In this document: positions 1 to 7,322 of the stretch, one piece after another
How the letters are laid out: each line of letters begins with the position of its first letter
How positions within the stretch are numbered: position 1 is the stretch's first letter
Source of the DNA: Candidatus Neomicrothrix sp. UBA2974
GTDB lineage: Bacteria > Actinomycetota > Acidimicrobiia > Acidimicrobiales > MedAcidi-G1
NCBI GenBank assembly: GCA_002348705.1
Contig: DEAU01000032.1
Coordinates: forward strand, 683 to 15,357
DNA length: 14,675 nt
Direction of reading: 5' to 3'
Translations under genes and position numbers: made by a program
The notes under the pieces: generated by a model
Told to the model about the DNA's origin: nothing
The model's input: the letters and a program-made list of their open reading frames with translations, nothing else
The model's database searches: none

Positions 1-198
1 CCGACCGCAACCGTCGCCGCGTCGATGACTGCAGCGCCGACTACCACGGCGGCACCGAGCATTACTGTGGCGCCGACCGCAACCGTCGCCGTGTCGACGA
101 CTGCAGCACCGACCACCACCGGTGCACCAACGACTACAGCGACACCGACCACCACCGTCGCACCCACCATCAGCGTTGGCACAACAACTACGACTGGG
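1..198 (+). repeat. 72-bp tandem repeat encoding the Thr/Ala/Pro stalk
   Basis: The segment beginning ccgaccgcaaccgtcgccg at position 1 recurs at 73 with few changes, giving a 72-bp (24-codon) period. A more divergent third unit starts near 145 and fades into a run of Thr codons ending around 198. The units keep the reading frame, so copy-number change would alter stalk length without breaking the gene. The array probably extends left of the window. Confidence 0.75.
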
Positions 199-1332
199 CT
201 TACCCCATTGGAATGGCCCGACGACATTGGGGCGAGTCGCTTTGGGCATCTCAGCGCTGGTAGGGGCGATGGTCCTGGAGGCTGGCGTAGGCCGCACCCA
301 GGCGTGTTCTCTTGGGGTCTTATTGAGGTGGACCCAGGGAACTACAACTGGCGAGACACAGACAAGATGGTTCGTGTCATGCAAAAGGACAGGGTTGCTG
401 TCCTTACGACTCTCTGGCCGTTTGCCGACTGGGACCAAGAGACTTGCCACGGCGATCAGCCCAAGGCCAAGCCAACCTTCCCTGAACTTGGTGACTCTCT
501 CTATGCACCGTGCGACATTGGGGCTTATACGGCCTGGTTGGAAGCCACAGTTGAGCGTTATGACGGCGACGGTCTCAACGACATGCCAGGACTCGAGTAC
601 CCGATGCGCCATTGGGAGGTCGCCAATGAACCTGAGATGCAAAAGCCTGGCCTTACATTCTTCCAGGAAGACTCTGCGGCCTATCTCGATCTTCTCCGCG
701 AGTCCTACAAGGCAATAAAAGCCGCTGACCCCTTGTCGGTGGTGCTGCTTGGCGGACAGGCAGGCATGTTCGACTCCATGGTGGAATATTGGGAACCTAT
801 TCTCCAAGAAGCCCACGAGTTCTTCGACGTGGGCAATATTCATTCCATTAGGAGTAGCAACACCTTCTTCTCCGCTGAATACCGAGCCTTCCTGGATCGG
901 CACGGACACCAAGAGAAACCTTTCTGGGTCACCGAAGCACTGATTGGCGAAAGCTCTCTTCAGGGTGGTTCGGAGGAGGAACTAGCCCAGATCGCATTTA
1001 CAGGCTCGGTGGTCTCGTTCGTTAACGGTGCCGAGGTGGTAATCATCGCTGGCGCCGTTTACGACCGCCCAAAAATACCCCAGAACGTTAGTGAAACTTG
1101 GGAGACCGTCATTTCGACAATCGGAAATTTCGAATCAGTCACAGGACTTGCAGAGAACTCAACTCGGTTCGACATGCCAAACGGAGCAACGGTTTACGCG
1201 ATCTGGGCTGGTGCTGGTTTACCTGCTGATGTGACAGGAACTGTCTTGACTCGGCTCTACGACGGGTCAGAAGCAACTCTCGATGCCTCGCTCGTCGCAG
1301 CAGAGGTCCCAACATTTGTCCTTATCAATTGA
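1..1332 (+). CDS. Secreted or surface clan-A glycoside-hydrolase-like protein on a Thr/Ala/Pro stalk (5' partial)
   Basis: The frame is open from base 1, so the true start and any signal peptide lie outside the window; an internal ATG at 25 falls inside the stalk and is unlikely to be the start. The first ~60 codons are a low-complexity Thr/Ala/Pro/Val linker, typical of wall-spanning or lipoprotein stalks. The rest resembles a TIM-barrel glycosidase of the GH39/GH5 type. Numbering from the ATG at 25, WEVANEP carries a candidate acid/base Glu202, and FWVTEAL carries a candidate nucleophile Glu304; this is the usual NEP...TE pairing of clan A. Cys141 and Cys163 could form a disulfide, fitting export. 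The C-terminal ~80 residues look beta-rich. The substrate cannot be told from sequence. The fold is inferred from motifs only, and a catalytically inactive carbohydrate-binding relative is possible. Confidence 0.72.
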   Translation, partial: PTATVAASMTAAPTTTAAPSITVAPTATVAVSTTAAPTTTGAPTTTATPTTTVAPTISVGTTTTTGLTPLEWPDDIGASRFGHLSAGRGDGPGGWRRPHPGVFSWGLIEVDPGNYNWRDTDKMVRVMQKDRVAVLTTLWPFADWDQETCHGDQPKAKPTFPELGDSLYAPCDIGAYTAWLEATVERYDGDGLNDMPGLEYPMRHWEVANEPEMQKPGLTFFQEDSAAYLDLLRESYKAIKAADPLSVVLLGGQAGMFDSMVEYWEPILQEAHEFFDVGNIHSIRSSNTFFSAEYRAFLDRHGHQEKPFWVTEALIGESSLQGGSEEELAQIAFTGSVVSFVNGAEVVIIAGAVYDRPKIPQNVSETWETVISTIGNFESVTGLAENSTRFDMPNGATVYAIWAGAGLPADVTGTVLTRLYDGSEATLDASLVAAEVPTFVLIN

Positions 1333-1425
1333 GGCAACAAGGCTTGCGGTTTCAGTTGCGCATATCTACATCTGGGGCTCCGACGTTGCCCCCGCCCCGC
1401 CAGGGAGGGGTGACAGACTCAAGGG

Positions 1426-1794
1426 ATGAGGACACTCGCAGCGGTCGTGGTGTTGATTCTGGTCGCATCGGCTTGTGGCGGGGGTTCAGACTCCGCCGAG
1501 TTGGAGGCGTTGCGGGAAGAGGTTGCAACCCTTAAGGCGCAGGTGGCAGCAGCCGCTCAAGACTCTGAGTGGCCAGATGAGTATCAGGCCCTCTGGGTGG
1601 ATATCTGCCAGCCGATCGTTGAGGCGCTTGTTGACGCGGCAGATGGAGATGGGCTGTCTGCTCGTGATATCTGCCAATGCACCTTGGATGGACTGATGAA
1701 GGCCTTCTCATTGAAGGACTACGAGTCGTGGCCGCAGGATGTCAAAGACCGTGCAGCTGCGCCCTACGTCACCATGTGCTGGGGGGCGGGATAA
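1426..1794 (+). CDS. Small cysteine-rich lipoprotein, function unknown
   Basis: A 122-residue protein. Residues 1-16 form a lipoprotein signal peptide with lipobox VASAC; Cys17 would be the lipidated residue, so the mature protein should be anchored to the outer face of the cytoplasmic membrane. A short, heptad-like Glu/Leu/Ala segment (about 25-45) suggests a coiled coil. A compact domain follows with four cysteines, C61, C83, C85 and C118; two of the sites lie in repeated DICQ words (DICQP and DICQC), which suggests two disulfides. GGGAGGGG lies 15 nt upstream of the ATG, longer than usual, and AAGGG directly abuts it. No family is recognised. It lies 93 bp after the glycosidase-like gene on the same strand, so a shared surface role is possible but unproven. 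Confidence 0.8.
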   Translation: MRTLAAVVVLILVASACGGGSDSAELEALREEVATLKAQVAAAAQDSEWPDEYQALWVDICQPIVEALVDAADGDGLSARDICQCTLDGLMKAFSLKDYESWPQDVKDRAAAPYVTMCWGAG

Positions 1795-1847
1795 GGGGCT
1801 GTCTGCGCGTATCTGAGGCTCCTATCTCACCTCCCATCCCCCCTGCG

Positions 1848-1876
1848 GGGTGGGGGTTCTGAAGAAAACCCCACCC
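1848..1876 (+). other. GC-rich hairpin after the lipoprotein gene
   Basis: GGGTGGGG(G)TT at 1848-1858 pairs with AACCCCACCC at 1867-1876 around a short loop, with one bulged G. No T-tract follows, so it is not a standard intrinsic terminator; it may protect the 3' end of the lipoprotein mRNA. An alternative pairing of the preceding C-rich stretch (1833-1843) with 1847-1854 would be mutually exclusive. Confidence 0.45.
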
Positions 1877-1902
1877 AGGATCCAACATTGAAAACTTAGA
1901 TG

Positions 1903-1911
1903 TGGTAAAAT
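1903..1911 (+). promoter_or_regulatory. Candidate extended -10 promoter element
   Basis: TGGTAAAAT reads as TGn plus a TAAAAT hexamer inside a locally AT-rich island. No good -35 lies 17 nt upstream; TTGAAA at 1888 is only 12 nt away. The expected start would be near 1918, only about 17 nt before the terminator hairpin, so any transcript would be very short unless it reads through. Confidence 0.3.
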
Positions 1912-1934
1912 AGAGATTGTCGACATTCTTTTGG

Positions 1935-1953
1935 CCGCCTTCGGGCGGTTTTT
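1935..1953 (+). terminator. Intrinsic terminator with UUCG tetraloop
   Basis: CCGCC (1935-1939), loop TTCG, GGCGG (1944-1948), then TTTTT (1949-1953) and further T-rich sequence. This is a textbook + strand rho-independent terminator. It probably ends transcription from the glycosidase-like and lipoprotein genes and insulates the tyrA operon downstream. Confidence 0.85.
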
Positions 1954-2284
1954 CTGGTTTTCAGCCCCGAAAAGGCGCGTAACCCGAATGCATTAGGTTC
2001 CTCATGGCCCACCACGGTCATTCGGCTAGTCAGCGTCCTCAACGACTCCCGGGGCGTTTCCAGTGCCGGTTAGTCCAACTCCACAACCCGACCAGGATTT
2101 CGACATTCTGGCCGGCGATCTGGTCGACCTGGCCCGCCACTTGGGAACATAGGACTGCCCGGCTGGTCAAAACTCTGTGTGGAACTCGATGGCTTTGTCC
2201 CACCGTCGACCTATCCACAAATGGCGCTGATGGCCTGCGCCGCTCGGGTGACTAACTCCCCCTGAGGCAGAAGCGGGTCGCCGG
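1954..2284. other. Intergenic stretch with no convincing intact gene
   Basis: About 330 bp between the terminator and the tyrA promoter region. An 83-codon + frame (2004-2255) is open but has the Arg/Trp/His/Pro-rich composition of a shadow frame. More protein-like pieces occur in successive frames: 1954-2073 in one, 2030-2152 in another, 2152-2262 back in the first. Each is closed by a stop and has no good start or ribosome binding site. It could be a decayed gene, a gene broken by assembly indels, or chance. No RNA gene or repeat was recognised. Confidence 0.4.
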
Positions 2285-2290
2285 TAGCAT
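2285..2290 (+). promoter_or_regulatory. Candidate -10 box for leaderless tyrA
   Basis: TAGCAT fits TANNNT and ends 8 nt before the ATG at 2299, placing the expected transcription start on or near the A of that codon. No Shine-Dalgarno sequence precedes this ATG. No clear -35 is visible. Confidence 0.35.
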
Positions 2291-2298
2291 CGGTGCCT

Positions 2299-3423
2299 AT
2301 GGCGGTCCCCGACACCAAGCCCGAGTCTGACGCGCACGCTCACCGAAACGACGAGCGGCTAGTGCGACGAGCCACGGTGGTGGGCGTTGGCCTCATTGGA
2401 GGTTCGATTGGCATGGCATTACGGGCCCGAGGCTGGCATGTCTCCGGTGTCGATCAGGACGAGAAGCGCCTGGGGTCGGCCCTTGCCATCGGCGCAATCG
2501 ATTGTGAAGGATGGGATAGCGATGCCGAGATCACCTTCGCGGCCACGCCTGTGGGGTACCTAGCCGAAGCCGTTACCGAGGCGCTGGCAGCTTCTCCCGA
2601 TGGCCTGGTCACCGATGTGGGAAGCGTCAAAGCGTCGCTGGTTGAGTCAGTAGCCGATGATCGGTTCGTTGGCGGTCATCCCATGGCCGGCTCGGAGCAG
2701 GAGGGTGTCGAGGGCGCGGATCCGGAAATGTTTGTGGACACCACATGGGTACTTACGCCGACGGCTGACACCTCAGGAGACGTGCTTGCCCGAGTCCGGG
2801 CGGTCGTTTCATCTTTTGGAGCGGAAATTGTGACCTTGCCTCCTGACCGTCACGATGCGATTGTGGCCATCGTCTCGCATGTCCCGCACCTCACTGCAGC
2901 GGCCCTGATGGGTATCGCCGCGGCACGCTCTGAAGAACACCTGGCAGTCTTGCGCCTCGCCGCCGGCGGATTCCGAGACATGACTCGAGTAGCAGCCGGC
3001 CACCCAGGAATATGGCCAGACATCTGCACTGAGAACGCCACGGCAATCGACGACGTCCTTGCGGATCTAGTAGCGGCTCTCTCGGCAGTGCGCAGTGAAG
3101 TAGTCGCTGGCGACCGAAAGGGTCTACTTCGCCGCCTTGAGACTGCTCGGGCAGCCAGAGTCAGCCTTCCGACCGGAGCCCCCCGACCGTCGGATCTAAC
3201 TGAGGTCAGGGTTCCAATTCCTGACCGGCAAGGCGAGTTGGCCGCCATCACTCTCCTGGCTACTGAACTTGATGTGAACATCTACGACCTAGAGATTGCC
3301 CATTCCGCTGAGGGTGACCGAGGCGTGGTCCTCCTCATCGTCGAGACCGCCATGGCTGAACGGCTCACCGGCGGGCTCATGGCCAAGGGATACCGGCCCT
3401 CGTCGGCCCCACTGGCGCCGTGA
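2299..3423 (+). CDS. tyrA: Prephenate dehydrogenase with C-terminal ACT domain
   Basis: Oxidatively decarboxylates prephenate to 4-hydroxyphenylpyruvate with NAD(P)+, for tyrosine synthesis in the cytoplasm. Residue numbers count from an in-frame GTG at 2293, two codons before the chosen ATG. An N-terminal Rossmann motif GVGLIGGSIG (31-40) follows a poorly conserved leader. HPMAG has His129, SHVPH has His196 and His199, and FRDMTR has Arg228 and Arg232; these correspond to the substrate-binding and catalytic signatures of TyrA. Residues ~304-372 form an ACT domain, which in this family usually mediates feedback by an aromatic amino acid. ATG 2299 is preferred because a TANNNT box sits 8 nt upstream; GTG 2362 would trim the leader and is also possible. 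It is first in the operon, and its stop overlaps the aroA start (GTGA). Confidence 0.95.
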   Translation: MAVPDTKPESDAHAHRNDERLVRRATVVGVGLIGGSIGMALRARGWHVSGVDQDEKRLGSALAIGAIDCEGWDSDAEITFAATPVGYLAEAVTEALAASPDGLVTDVGSVKASLVESVADDRFVGGHPMAGSEQEGVEGADPEMFVDTTWVLTPTADTSGDVLARVRAVVSSFGAEIVTLPPDRHDAIVAIVSHVPHLTAAALMGIAAARSEEHLAVLRLAAGGFRDMTRVAAGHPGIWPDICTENATAIDDVLADLVAALSAVRSEVVAGDRKGLLRRLETARAARVSLPTGAPRPSDLTEVRVPIPDRQGELAAITLLATELDVNIYDLEIAHSAEGDRGVVLLIVETAMAERLTGGLMAKGYRPSSAPLAP

Positions 3424-4739
3424 CCGTCCAGCGGGTCGAGCCCGGCGGTCCGCTGCGTGGACGGATCCAGGTTCCTGGCGATAAGTCGATATCCCACCGC
3501 ATGCTGATACTGGCTGCTCTGGCGGACGGGACTTCGACTATCCGAGGTTTGAGCGGCGGTGATGACGTGCTCCGGACTCGGCGGATCTTGGAAGCGCTTG
3601 GTATTCGAACGTTTGAGGCTGCAGGCGTGCTCAATGTCCACGGAGGTGCCCTTAGCCCAGCCAAAGGCCCGCTGGATGTGGGCAACTCAGGCACCGGGAT
3701 CCGACTTTTGGCTGGCCTGCTAGCCGGTATGGACTTCCTGTCTGTTCTCGACGGCGACGATTCGATCCGACGCCGCCCCATGGACCGAGTTCTAGAACCA
3801 TTGCGCGCCATGGGCGCCACGGTGGCTGGGAGAGAGGGGAGCGACCTTGCACCTCTTACGGTTGGAGGCGGTGGTCTGTCGGGCATTGAGTACAGGCTCC
3901 CAGTGGCCAGCGCCCAGGTGAAGGGCTGTGTTCTATTCGCCGGCCTTTCGGCTGACAGCCCCACGACCGTCATTGAAGACCGACCGTCGAGGGCGCATAC
4001 CGAGGAACTGATGTTGGCTACGGGCATTACCGTCGATGAGAGTTCTGAGGATGGTTTGAACGTGACGACCGTGCACCCCGGCCGCCCCGAGCCGTTTACC
4101 CACGACATAGCTGGTGACCCTTCACAGGCAGCATTTTGGGCCGTGGCTGCCGCGATTGTGCCCGGTTCGGAGGTTGTCTTGGGCAACGTTTATGCCGGTC
4201 CCGCCCGTTTGGGTTTCGTTGAAGTTTTGCAGCGGATGGGCGCCCATCTCGTCCTTGATCCGGCATCCGGCGACATGACAGTCCGCAACAGTGAATTGGT
4301 GGGCACTGACATTGCTGCCGACGAAGTGCCGGGGCTGGTCGATGAGGTGCCAATCTTGGCGGTGGCCGCCGCGATGGCGGAAGGGGTGACCACGTTCGAC
4401 GGCGTGGAGGAACTGCGGATCAAAGAGAGCGACCGGCTGGCCGCAGTGGAGTCGCAATTGGGTCGTATGGGAGCCGAGGTCCGTGTCGAGAACGACCGAC
4501 TGGTAGTAACGGGACGACCGGAAGGCGTTGGCCTACGGGGTGTTGGCGTCGACTCACACGGCGACCATCGGATCGCTATGGCGTGCGCGGTGGCCGCCCT
4601 AGTAGCAAAAGGCCCGACGACGATTACCGGTTGGGATGCGGTCTCCACTAGTTACCCGGACTTCTATGGCCACCTGCAGGCACTCCGTAACGGGAACCGG
4701 CCAGAGGTGGCTGATCGATCAGCGGACGAAGGAAGCTGA
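3420..4739 (+). CDS. aroA: 3-phosphoshikimate 1-carboxyvinyltransferase (EPSP synthase)
   Basis: Transfers the enolpyruvyl group of PEP to shikimate-3-phosphate, the sixth shikimate-pathway step. The 439-residue length is normal. The N-terminal PGDKSISHR holds Lys22, Ser23 and Arg27, which bind shikimate-3-phosphate. GNSGTGIR (88-95) is the PEP loop and keeps the glycine (Gly91) that is altered in some glyphosate-tolerant forms. DEVPIL carries the catalytic-type Asp308, KESDR (335-339) holds the conserved Lys and Arg, and DHRIAMA begins at Asp382. The GTG start overlaps the tyrA stop by four bases, implying translational coupling, and cmk follows after four bases. A 269-codon antisense frame (3377-4186) is a composition artefact. 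Confidence 0.97.
   Translation: MTVQRVEPGGPLRGRIQVPGDKSISHRMLILAALADGTSTIRGLSGGDDVLRTRRILEALGIRTFEAAGVLNVHGGALSPAKGPLDVGNSGTGIRLLAGLLAGMDFLSVLDGDDSIRRRPMDRVLEPLRAMGATVAGREGSDLAPLTVGGGGLSGIEYRLPVASAQVKGCVLFAGLSADSPTTVIEDRPSRAHTEELMLATGITVDESSEDGLNVTTVHPGRPEPFTHDIAGDPSQAAFWAVAAAIVPGSEVVLGNVYAGPARLGFVEVLQRMGAHLVLDPASGDMTVRNSELVGTDIAADEVPGLVDEVPILAVAAAMAEGVTTFDGVEELRIKESDRLAAVESQLGRMGAEVRVENDRLVVTGRPEGVGLRGVGVDSHGDHRIAMACAVAALVAKGPTTITGWDAVSTSYPDFYGHLQALRNGNRPEVADRSADEGS
4728..4733 (+). promoter_or_regulatory. Ribosome binding site fixing the cmk start
   Basis: GAAGGA lies inside the last aroA codons and ends 10 nt before GTG 4744. It supports that GTG over the longer in-frame start at 4636, which lies 100 bp inside aroA and would add a non-conserved extension. 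Confidence 0.65.
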
Positions 4740-4743
4740 GTAC

Positions 4744-5382
4744 GTGCCACCGCAGGTGATCGCCATCGACGGGCCGGCTGGTTCCGGGAAGTCCACAGTG
4801 GCTCGTGCTGTAGCGGACCGCCTTGGCCTTGAGTACTTGGACACCGGTGCCATGTACCGGGGTGTGGCCCATGCCGTCCTGCGGCGCGGCGTTGACCTCA
4901 ATGATGCGGAGGCGGTGGCGACCGTCGCTCGCTCCGTGGACCTCGACGTGACTGGGTCACGTTGCTTAGTTGATGGTGAGGACGCCTCGGAGGCTATTCG
5001 CGGACCGGAGGTAACAGCAGCTGTTAGTGCAGTAGCCGCCAATCCTGCTGTGAGAGTCGAACTGGTAAAGCGTCAGCGTCGGTGGGTGGACGAACTGGGG
5101 GGAGGGGTAATGGAGGGGCGCGACATTGGTTCTGTGGTTTTCCCGGACGCCGAACTAAAGGTTTACCTGACAGCTTCCGCTGAAGTGCGAGCTCGCCGAC
5201 GAGCAGACGAGTTCCCGGGGATGGGTGTGCAACAGGTAGCTGCCGAGATCCGCTTGCGAGACGATGCCGACTCCAGTCGTGCAGCTAGCCCCCTGATCAC
5301 GGCTGACGGGGCTCGGGTACTGGACACTTCCGACCTCACGGTGCGGGACGCAGTCGACGCGATCGTGGAGATGCTCGAATGA
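4744..5382 (+). CDS. cmk: Cytidylate (CMP/dCMP) kinase
   Basis: Phosphorylates CMP and dCMP with ATP, supplying pyrimidine nucleotides. With the GTG at 4744 the protein has 212 residues, close to the usual Cmk length. The P-loop GPAGSGKST spans residues 10-18, near the N-terminus as expected. The nucleotide-binding YLDTGAMYRG follows, then the GRDIG motif before a conserved beta strand, and the Arg/Asp/Ser-rich lid and CMP-binding stretch RDDADSSRAASPL. It lies four bases after the aroA stop, and its own stop overlaps the plsC start (ATGA 5379-5382), so it is an internal operon gene. The frame is open further upstream to 4636, but that part duplicates aroA coding sequence. Confidence 0.95.
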   Translation: MPPQVIAIDGPAGSGKSTVARAVADRLGLEYLDTGAMYRGVAHAVLRRGVDLNDAEAVATVARSVDLDVTGSRCLVDGEDASEAIRGPEVTAAVSAVAANPAVRVELVKRQRRWVDELGGGVMEGRDIGSVVFPDAELKVYLTASAEVRARRRADEFPGMGVQQVAAEIRLRDDADSSRAASPLITADGARVLDTSDLTVRDAVDAIVEMLE

Positions 5383-6182
5383 TTAGTGCAGAGTCGGTTG
5401 ACCGATCGGGCGGTGTTGGGATTGGTTCGGACCTCGGACGCCGGATGTCGCTCATCGATCGACTCGCCTACCGTGTCTGCTGGTCGGCACTCTGGCTGCT
5501 GTGTAAAGCGTGGTTTCGATTCAGGGTGGTCGGTCGGGAAAACCTGCCTCGAGAGGGTGCCTATATCCTGTCGCCGGTCCACCGTTCGTATCTCGATACG
5601 CCGGTTGGGGGCATGGTGACTGCCCGTCGCCAGCGGTTCTTAGGCAAGGAATCGTTATGGAGGAGCCGCCTAGCAGGGCGTTTTCTTACCATTGTCGGCG
5701 GATTTCCGGTCGAGAGGGGTACAGCTGACCGAGCAGCGCTACGAGCCTGTCAGGAGGTGCTTGAGCGGGGCGAGCCTATGGTGATGTTTCCGGAGGGGAC
5801 CCGCCAGTTTGGACCAGTGGTCCGGTCCGACCTTCTCCACGCCGGTCCGGCCTTCGTGGCAGCTCGAGCACGGGTGCCAATCGTGCCGATGGGAATTGCT
5901 GGAACTGATCACGCCATGCCCGGAGGTTCTCCGTTGATTCGGCCGTCTAAGGTCGTCATGGTCGTCGGCAAGCCGATCGAACCACCCGAGGTGGATGGGA
6001 GGGTTCCCCGACGAGTCGTTGACGAATTGACAGAGAGACTCCGGGTCGGTCTGCAGGTGGCGTTCGACGAGGCGCAGAGGTTGGCAGGCCGACCAGCGAT
6101 GCCAGACCCAGACCTTGCGATAGACGAATCGTTGAAACCTGAGTTGCCCGATGCTGGATTAGATCTTAACCGTCGTGGCTGA
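5379..6182 (+). CDS. plsC: 1-acyl-sn-glycerol-3-phosphate acyltransferase family protein
   Basis: Adds the second acyl chain to lysophosphatidic acid to give phosphatidic acid at the inner face of the membrane. The family's HX4D motif is HRSYLD (His68, Asp73); motif III is FPEGTR (137-142). A hydrophobic, Trp-rich stretch at ~33-48 probably serves as the membrane contact. The C-terminal ~30 residues, rich in Pro/Asp/Leu, are not part of the catalytic fold. The ATG overlaps the cmk stop, and the first 22 residues are poorly conserved, so Met23 is another possible start. The 3' end overlaps convergent ispH by 17 bp. The symbol denotes the family; this genome may carry paralogues with other acyl acceptors. 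Confidence 0.9.
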   Translation: MISAESVDRSGGVGIGSDLGRRMSLIDRLAYRVCWSALWLLCKAWFRFRVVGRENLPREGAYILSPVHRSYLDTPVGGMVTARRQRFLGKESLWRSRLAGRFLTIVGGFPVERGTADRAALRACQEVLERGEPMVMFPEGTRQFGPVVRSDLLHAGPAFVAARARVPIVPMGIAGTDHAMPGGSPLIRPSKVVMVVGKPIEPPEVDGRVPRRVVDELTERLRVGLQVAFDEAQRLAGRPAMPDPDLAIDESLKPELPDAGLDLNRRG

Positions 6183-7254
6183 GGCGGTCCAGGGCAGTGA
6201 GGGCATCCGAGGCGTCGATCGAACGATCGTCCAGATGTCCTGACGGAGAGGGCCCACCGAAGCCGAGAACAGCGAAGCCCCGGGCAGCGTGCAGGAGGTC
6301 TCGGAGGTTCCGCGGTGGTGGAAAATACTCGTCCTCGTTGGTGTGACGGACTGTCTCCACACCCTTGCTGGGCGACAATGAGCGGATTACAGCGTCCACC
6401 ACGTCTTCAGGAGCTGAGGCCCCGGCAGTCACACCGACGGTGCCCGACAGGTCATCCGGCAGTTCTTCGGCCCGGTTGATCCACACCACACGCTCACAGC
6501 CTGCCTCTGTGGCCAACTGGACGAGTGCTCGTGTGTTGGAACTGTTTGTCGAGCCGATCACCACCACTGCGTCGCATCTGTCGACTAGGTCTAACAGCGC
6601 TCCTTGCCGGTTAGTGGTGGCAAAGCACAAGTCACTGCGCCCCGGCGACCATAGGTCCGGCCAGCGGTCGCCAGCGGCATCGACTACGCCGCCCCAGTCT
6701 CGGTGGCTGAGTGTGGTCTGGGCGAGGATGGCCACGTCGTCGCCAAGGTCGGGGAGGGCCCGCACCTCGTCGGGGTGCTCCACACGATAAATGGCATCGG
6801 GAGCGACGGCGATCGTTCCCTCGGCCTCCTCGTGACCAGCGTGGCCCACATAGACGATTTGATAACCCTTGGCAGCTCTCGTCTTGACCTCGTGGTGGAC
6901 CTTGGTGACCAGTGGACAGACGGCGTCAACTGTGTAGCCGCCGATCTCATGGGCCCGCCGGACTACCTCGGGTGCTGAACCGTGGGCTGACAGCATTACT
7001 GGTGCTCCCTCGGGGACCTCGTCGATGTCGTCGACGAACACAACTCCCAGAGCTTCGAAACGCTCGACCACCAGCTTGTTGTGGACGATTTCGTGGTAGC
7101 AGTAAACGGCCTCGTCGAATGCCCGAACCATCCAGGTAAGGGCCTTGATTGCCATCTCTACTCCGGCGCAGAAACCCCTAGGCTCAGCGAGGAGGACGCG
7201 GATTACGCCGTGGTCGACACCTCCAGCGGAAGTTTGTTGCGGGCCCGTCGTCAC
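6166..7254 (-). CDS. ispH: 4-hydroxy-3-methylbut-2-enyl diphosphate reductase
   Basis: Last enzyme of the MEP pathway; reductively dehydroxylates HMBPP to IPP and DMAPP using a [4Fe-4S] cluster. The three cluster cysteines are Cys29 (PRGFCAGV), Cys113 (DAVCPLV) and Cys210 (DLCFATTNRQ). Substrate-pocket residues fit the family: His58 in HEIVHN, His91 in SAHGS, His141 in GHEEAEG with acidic residues following, and Thr181 in QTTLS. A 17-residue leader precedes the conserved core. The start is GTG; no Shine-Dalgarno is evident, but TAGGGT sits 7 nt upstream, suggesting a leaderless mRNA. It is transcribed away from the DUF512 gene and into the 3' end of plsC. Confidence 0.97.
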   Translation of the reverse strand: MTTGPQQTSAGGVDHGVIRVLLAEPRGFCAGVEMAIKALTWMVRAFDEAVYCYHEIVHNKLVVERFEALGVVFVDDIDEVPEGAPVMLSAHGSAPEVVRRAHEIGGYTVDAVCPLVTKVHHEVKTRAAKGYQIVYVGHAGHEEAEGTIAVAPDAIYRVEHPDEVRALPDLGDDVAILAQTTLSHRDWGGVVDAAGDRWPDLWSPGRSDLCFATTNRQGALLDLVDRCDAVVVIGSTNSSNTRALVQLATEAGCERVVWINRAEELPDDLSGTVGVTAGASAPEDVVDAVIRSLSPSKGVETVRHTNEDEYFPPPRNLRDLLHAARGFAVLGFGGPSPSGHLDDRSIDASDALTALDRLSHDG

Positions 7255-7261
7255 GCCAGCG

Positions 7262-7267
7262 ACCCTA
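7262..7267 (-). promoter_or_regulatory. Candidate -10 box for leaderless ispH
   Basis: On the - strand this reads TAGGGT, followed by 7 nt and then the GTG start at 7254. That spacing places the transcription start at the start codon. No recognisable -35 is present. Confidence 0.35.
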
Positions 7268-7309
7268 CCCGTGGGGTGCAGTCCGAAGGGTGGTGGCAGG
7301 CCTCATGGG

Positions 7310-7315
7310 TATCCT
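7310..7315 (+). promoter_or_regulatory. Candidate -10 box for the DUF512-der pair
   Basis: TATCCT is followed by 7 nt and ATG 7323, mirroring the ispH arrangement. It supports ATG 7323 over the upstream in-frame GTG 7290 and ATG 7305. The only Shine-Dalgarno-like sequences nearby (GAAGGG 7285-7290, AGG 7298-7300) would serve the earlier starts. Confidence 0.35.
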
Positions 7316-7322
7316 CGTAGCC

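Noticed and set aside
1848..1876. GC-rich hairpin as a rho-independent terminator
   Set aside because: Stem is good but no T-tract follows; the real terminator signal is at 1935-1953.
2004..2255. 83-codon + strand frame upstream of tyrA
   Set aside because: Arg/Trp/His/Pro-rich shadow-like composition, no ribosome binding site and no recognisable motif.
3377..4186. 269-codon - strand frame opposite aroA
   Set aside because: Ser/Pro/Arg-rich shadow composition, no motif, and aroA on the other strand has all family signatures.
4636..4743. Upstream extension of cmk to an earlier ATG
   Set aside because: It lies wholly inside aroA, adds non-conserved residues before the P-loop, and a ribosome binding site supports GTG 4744.
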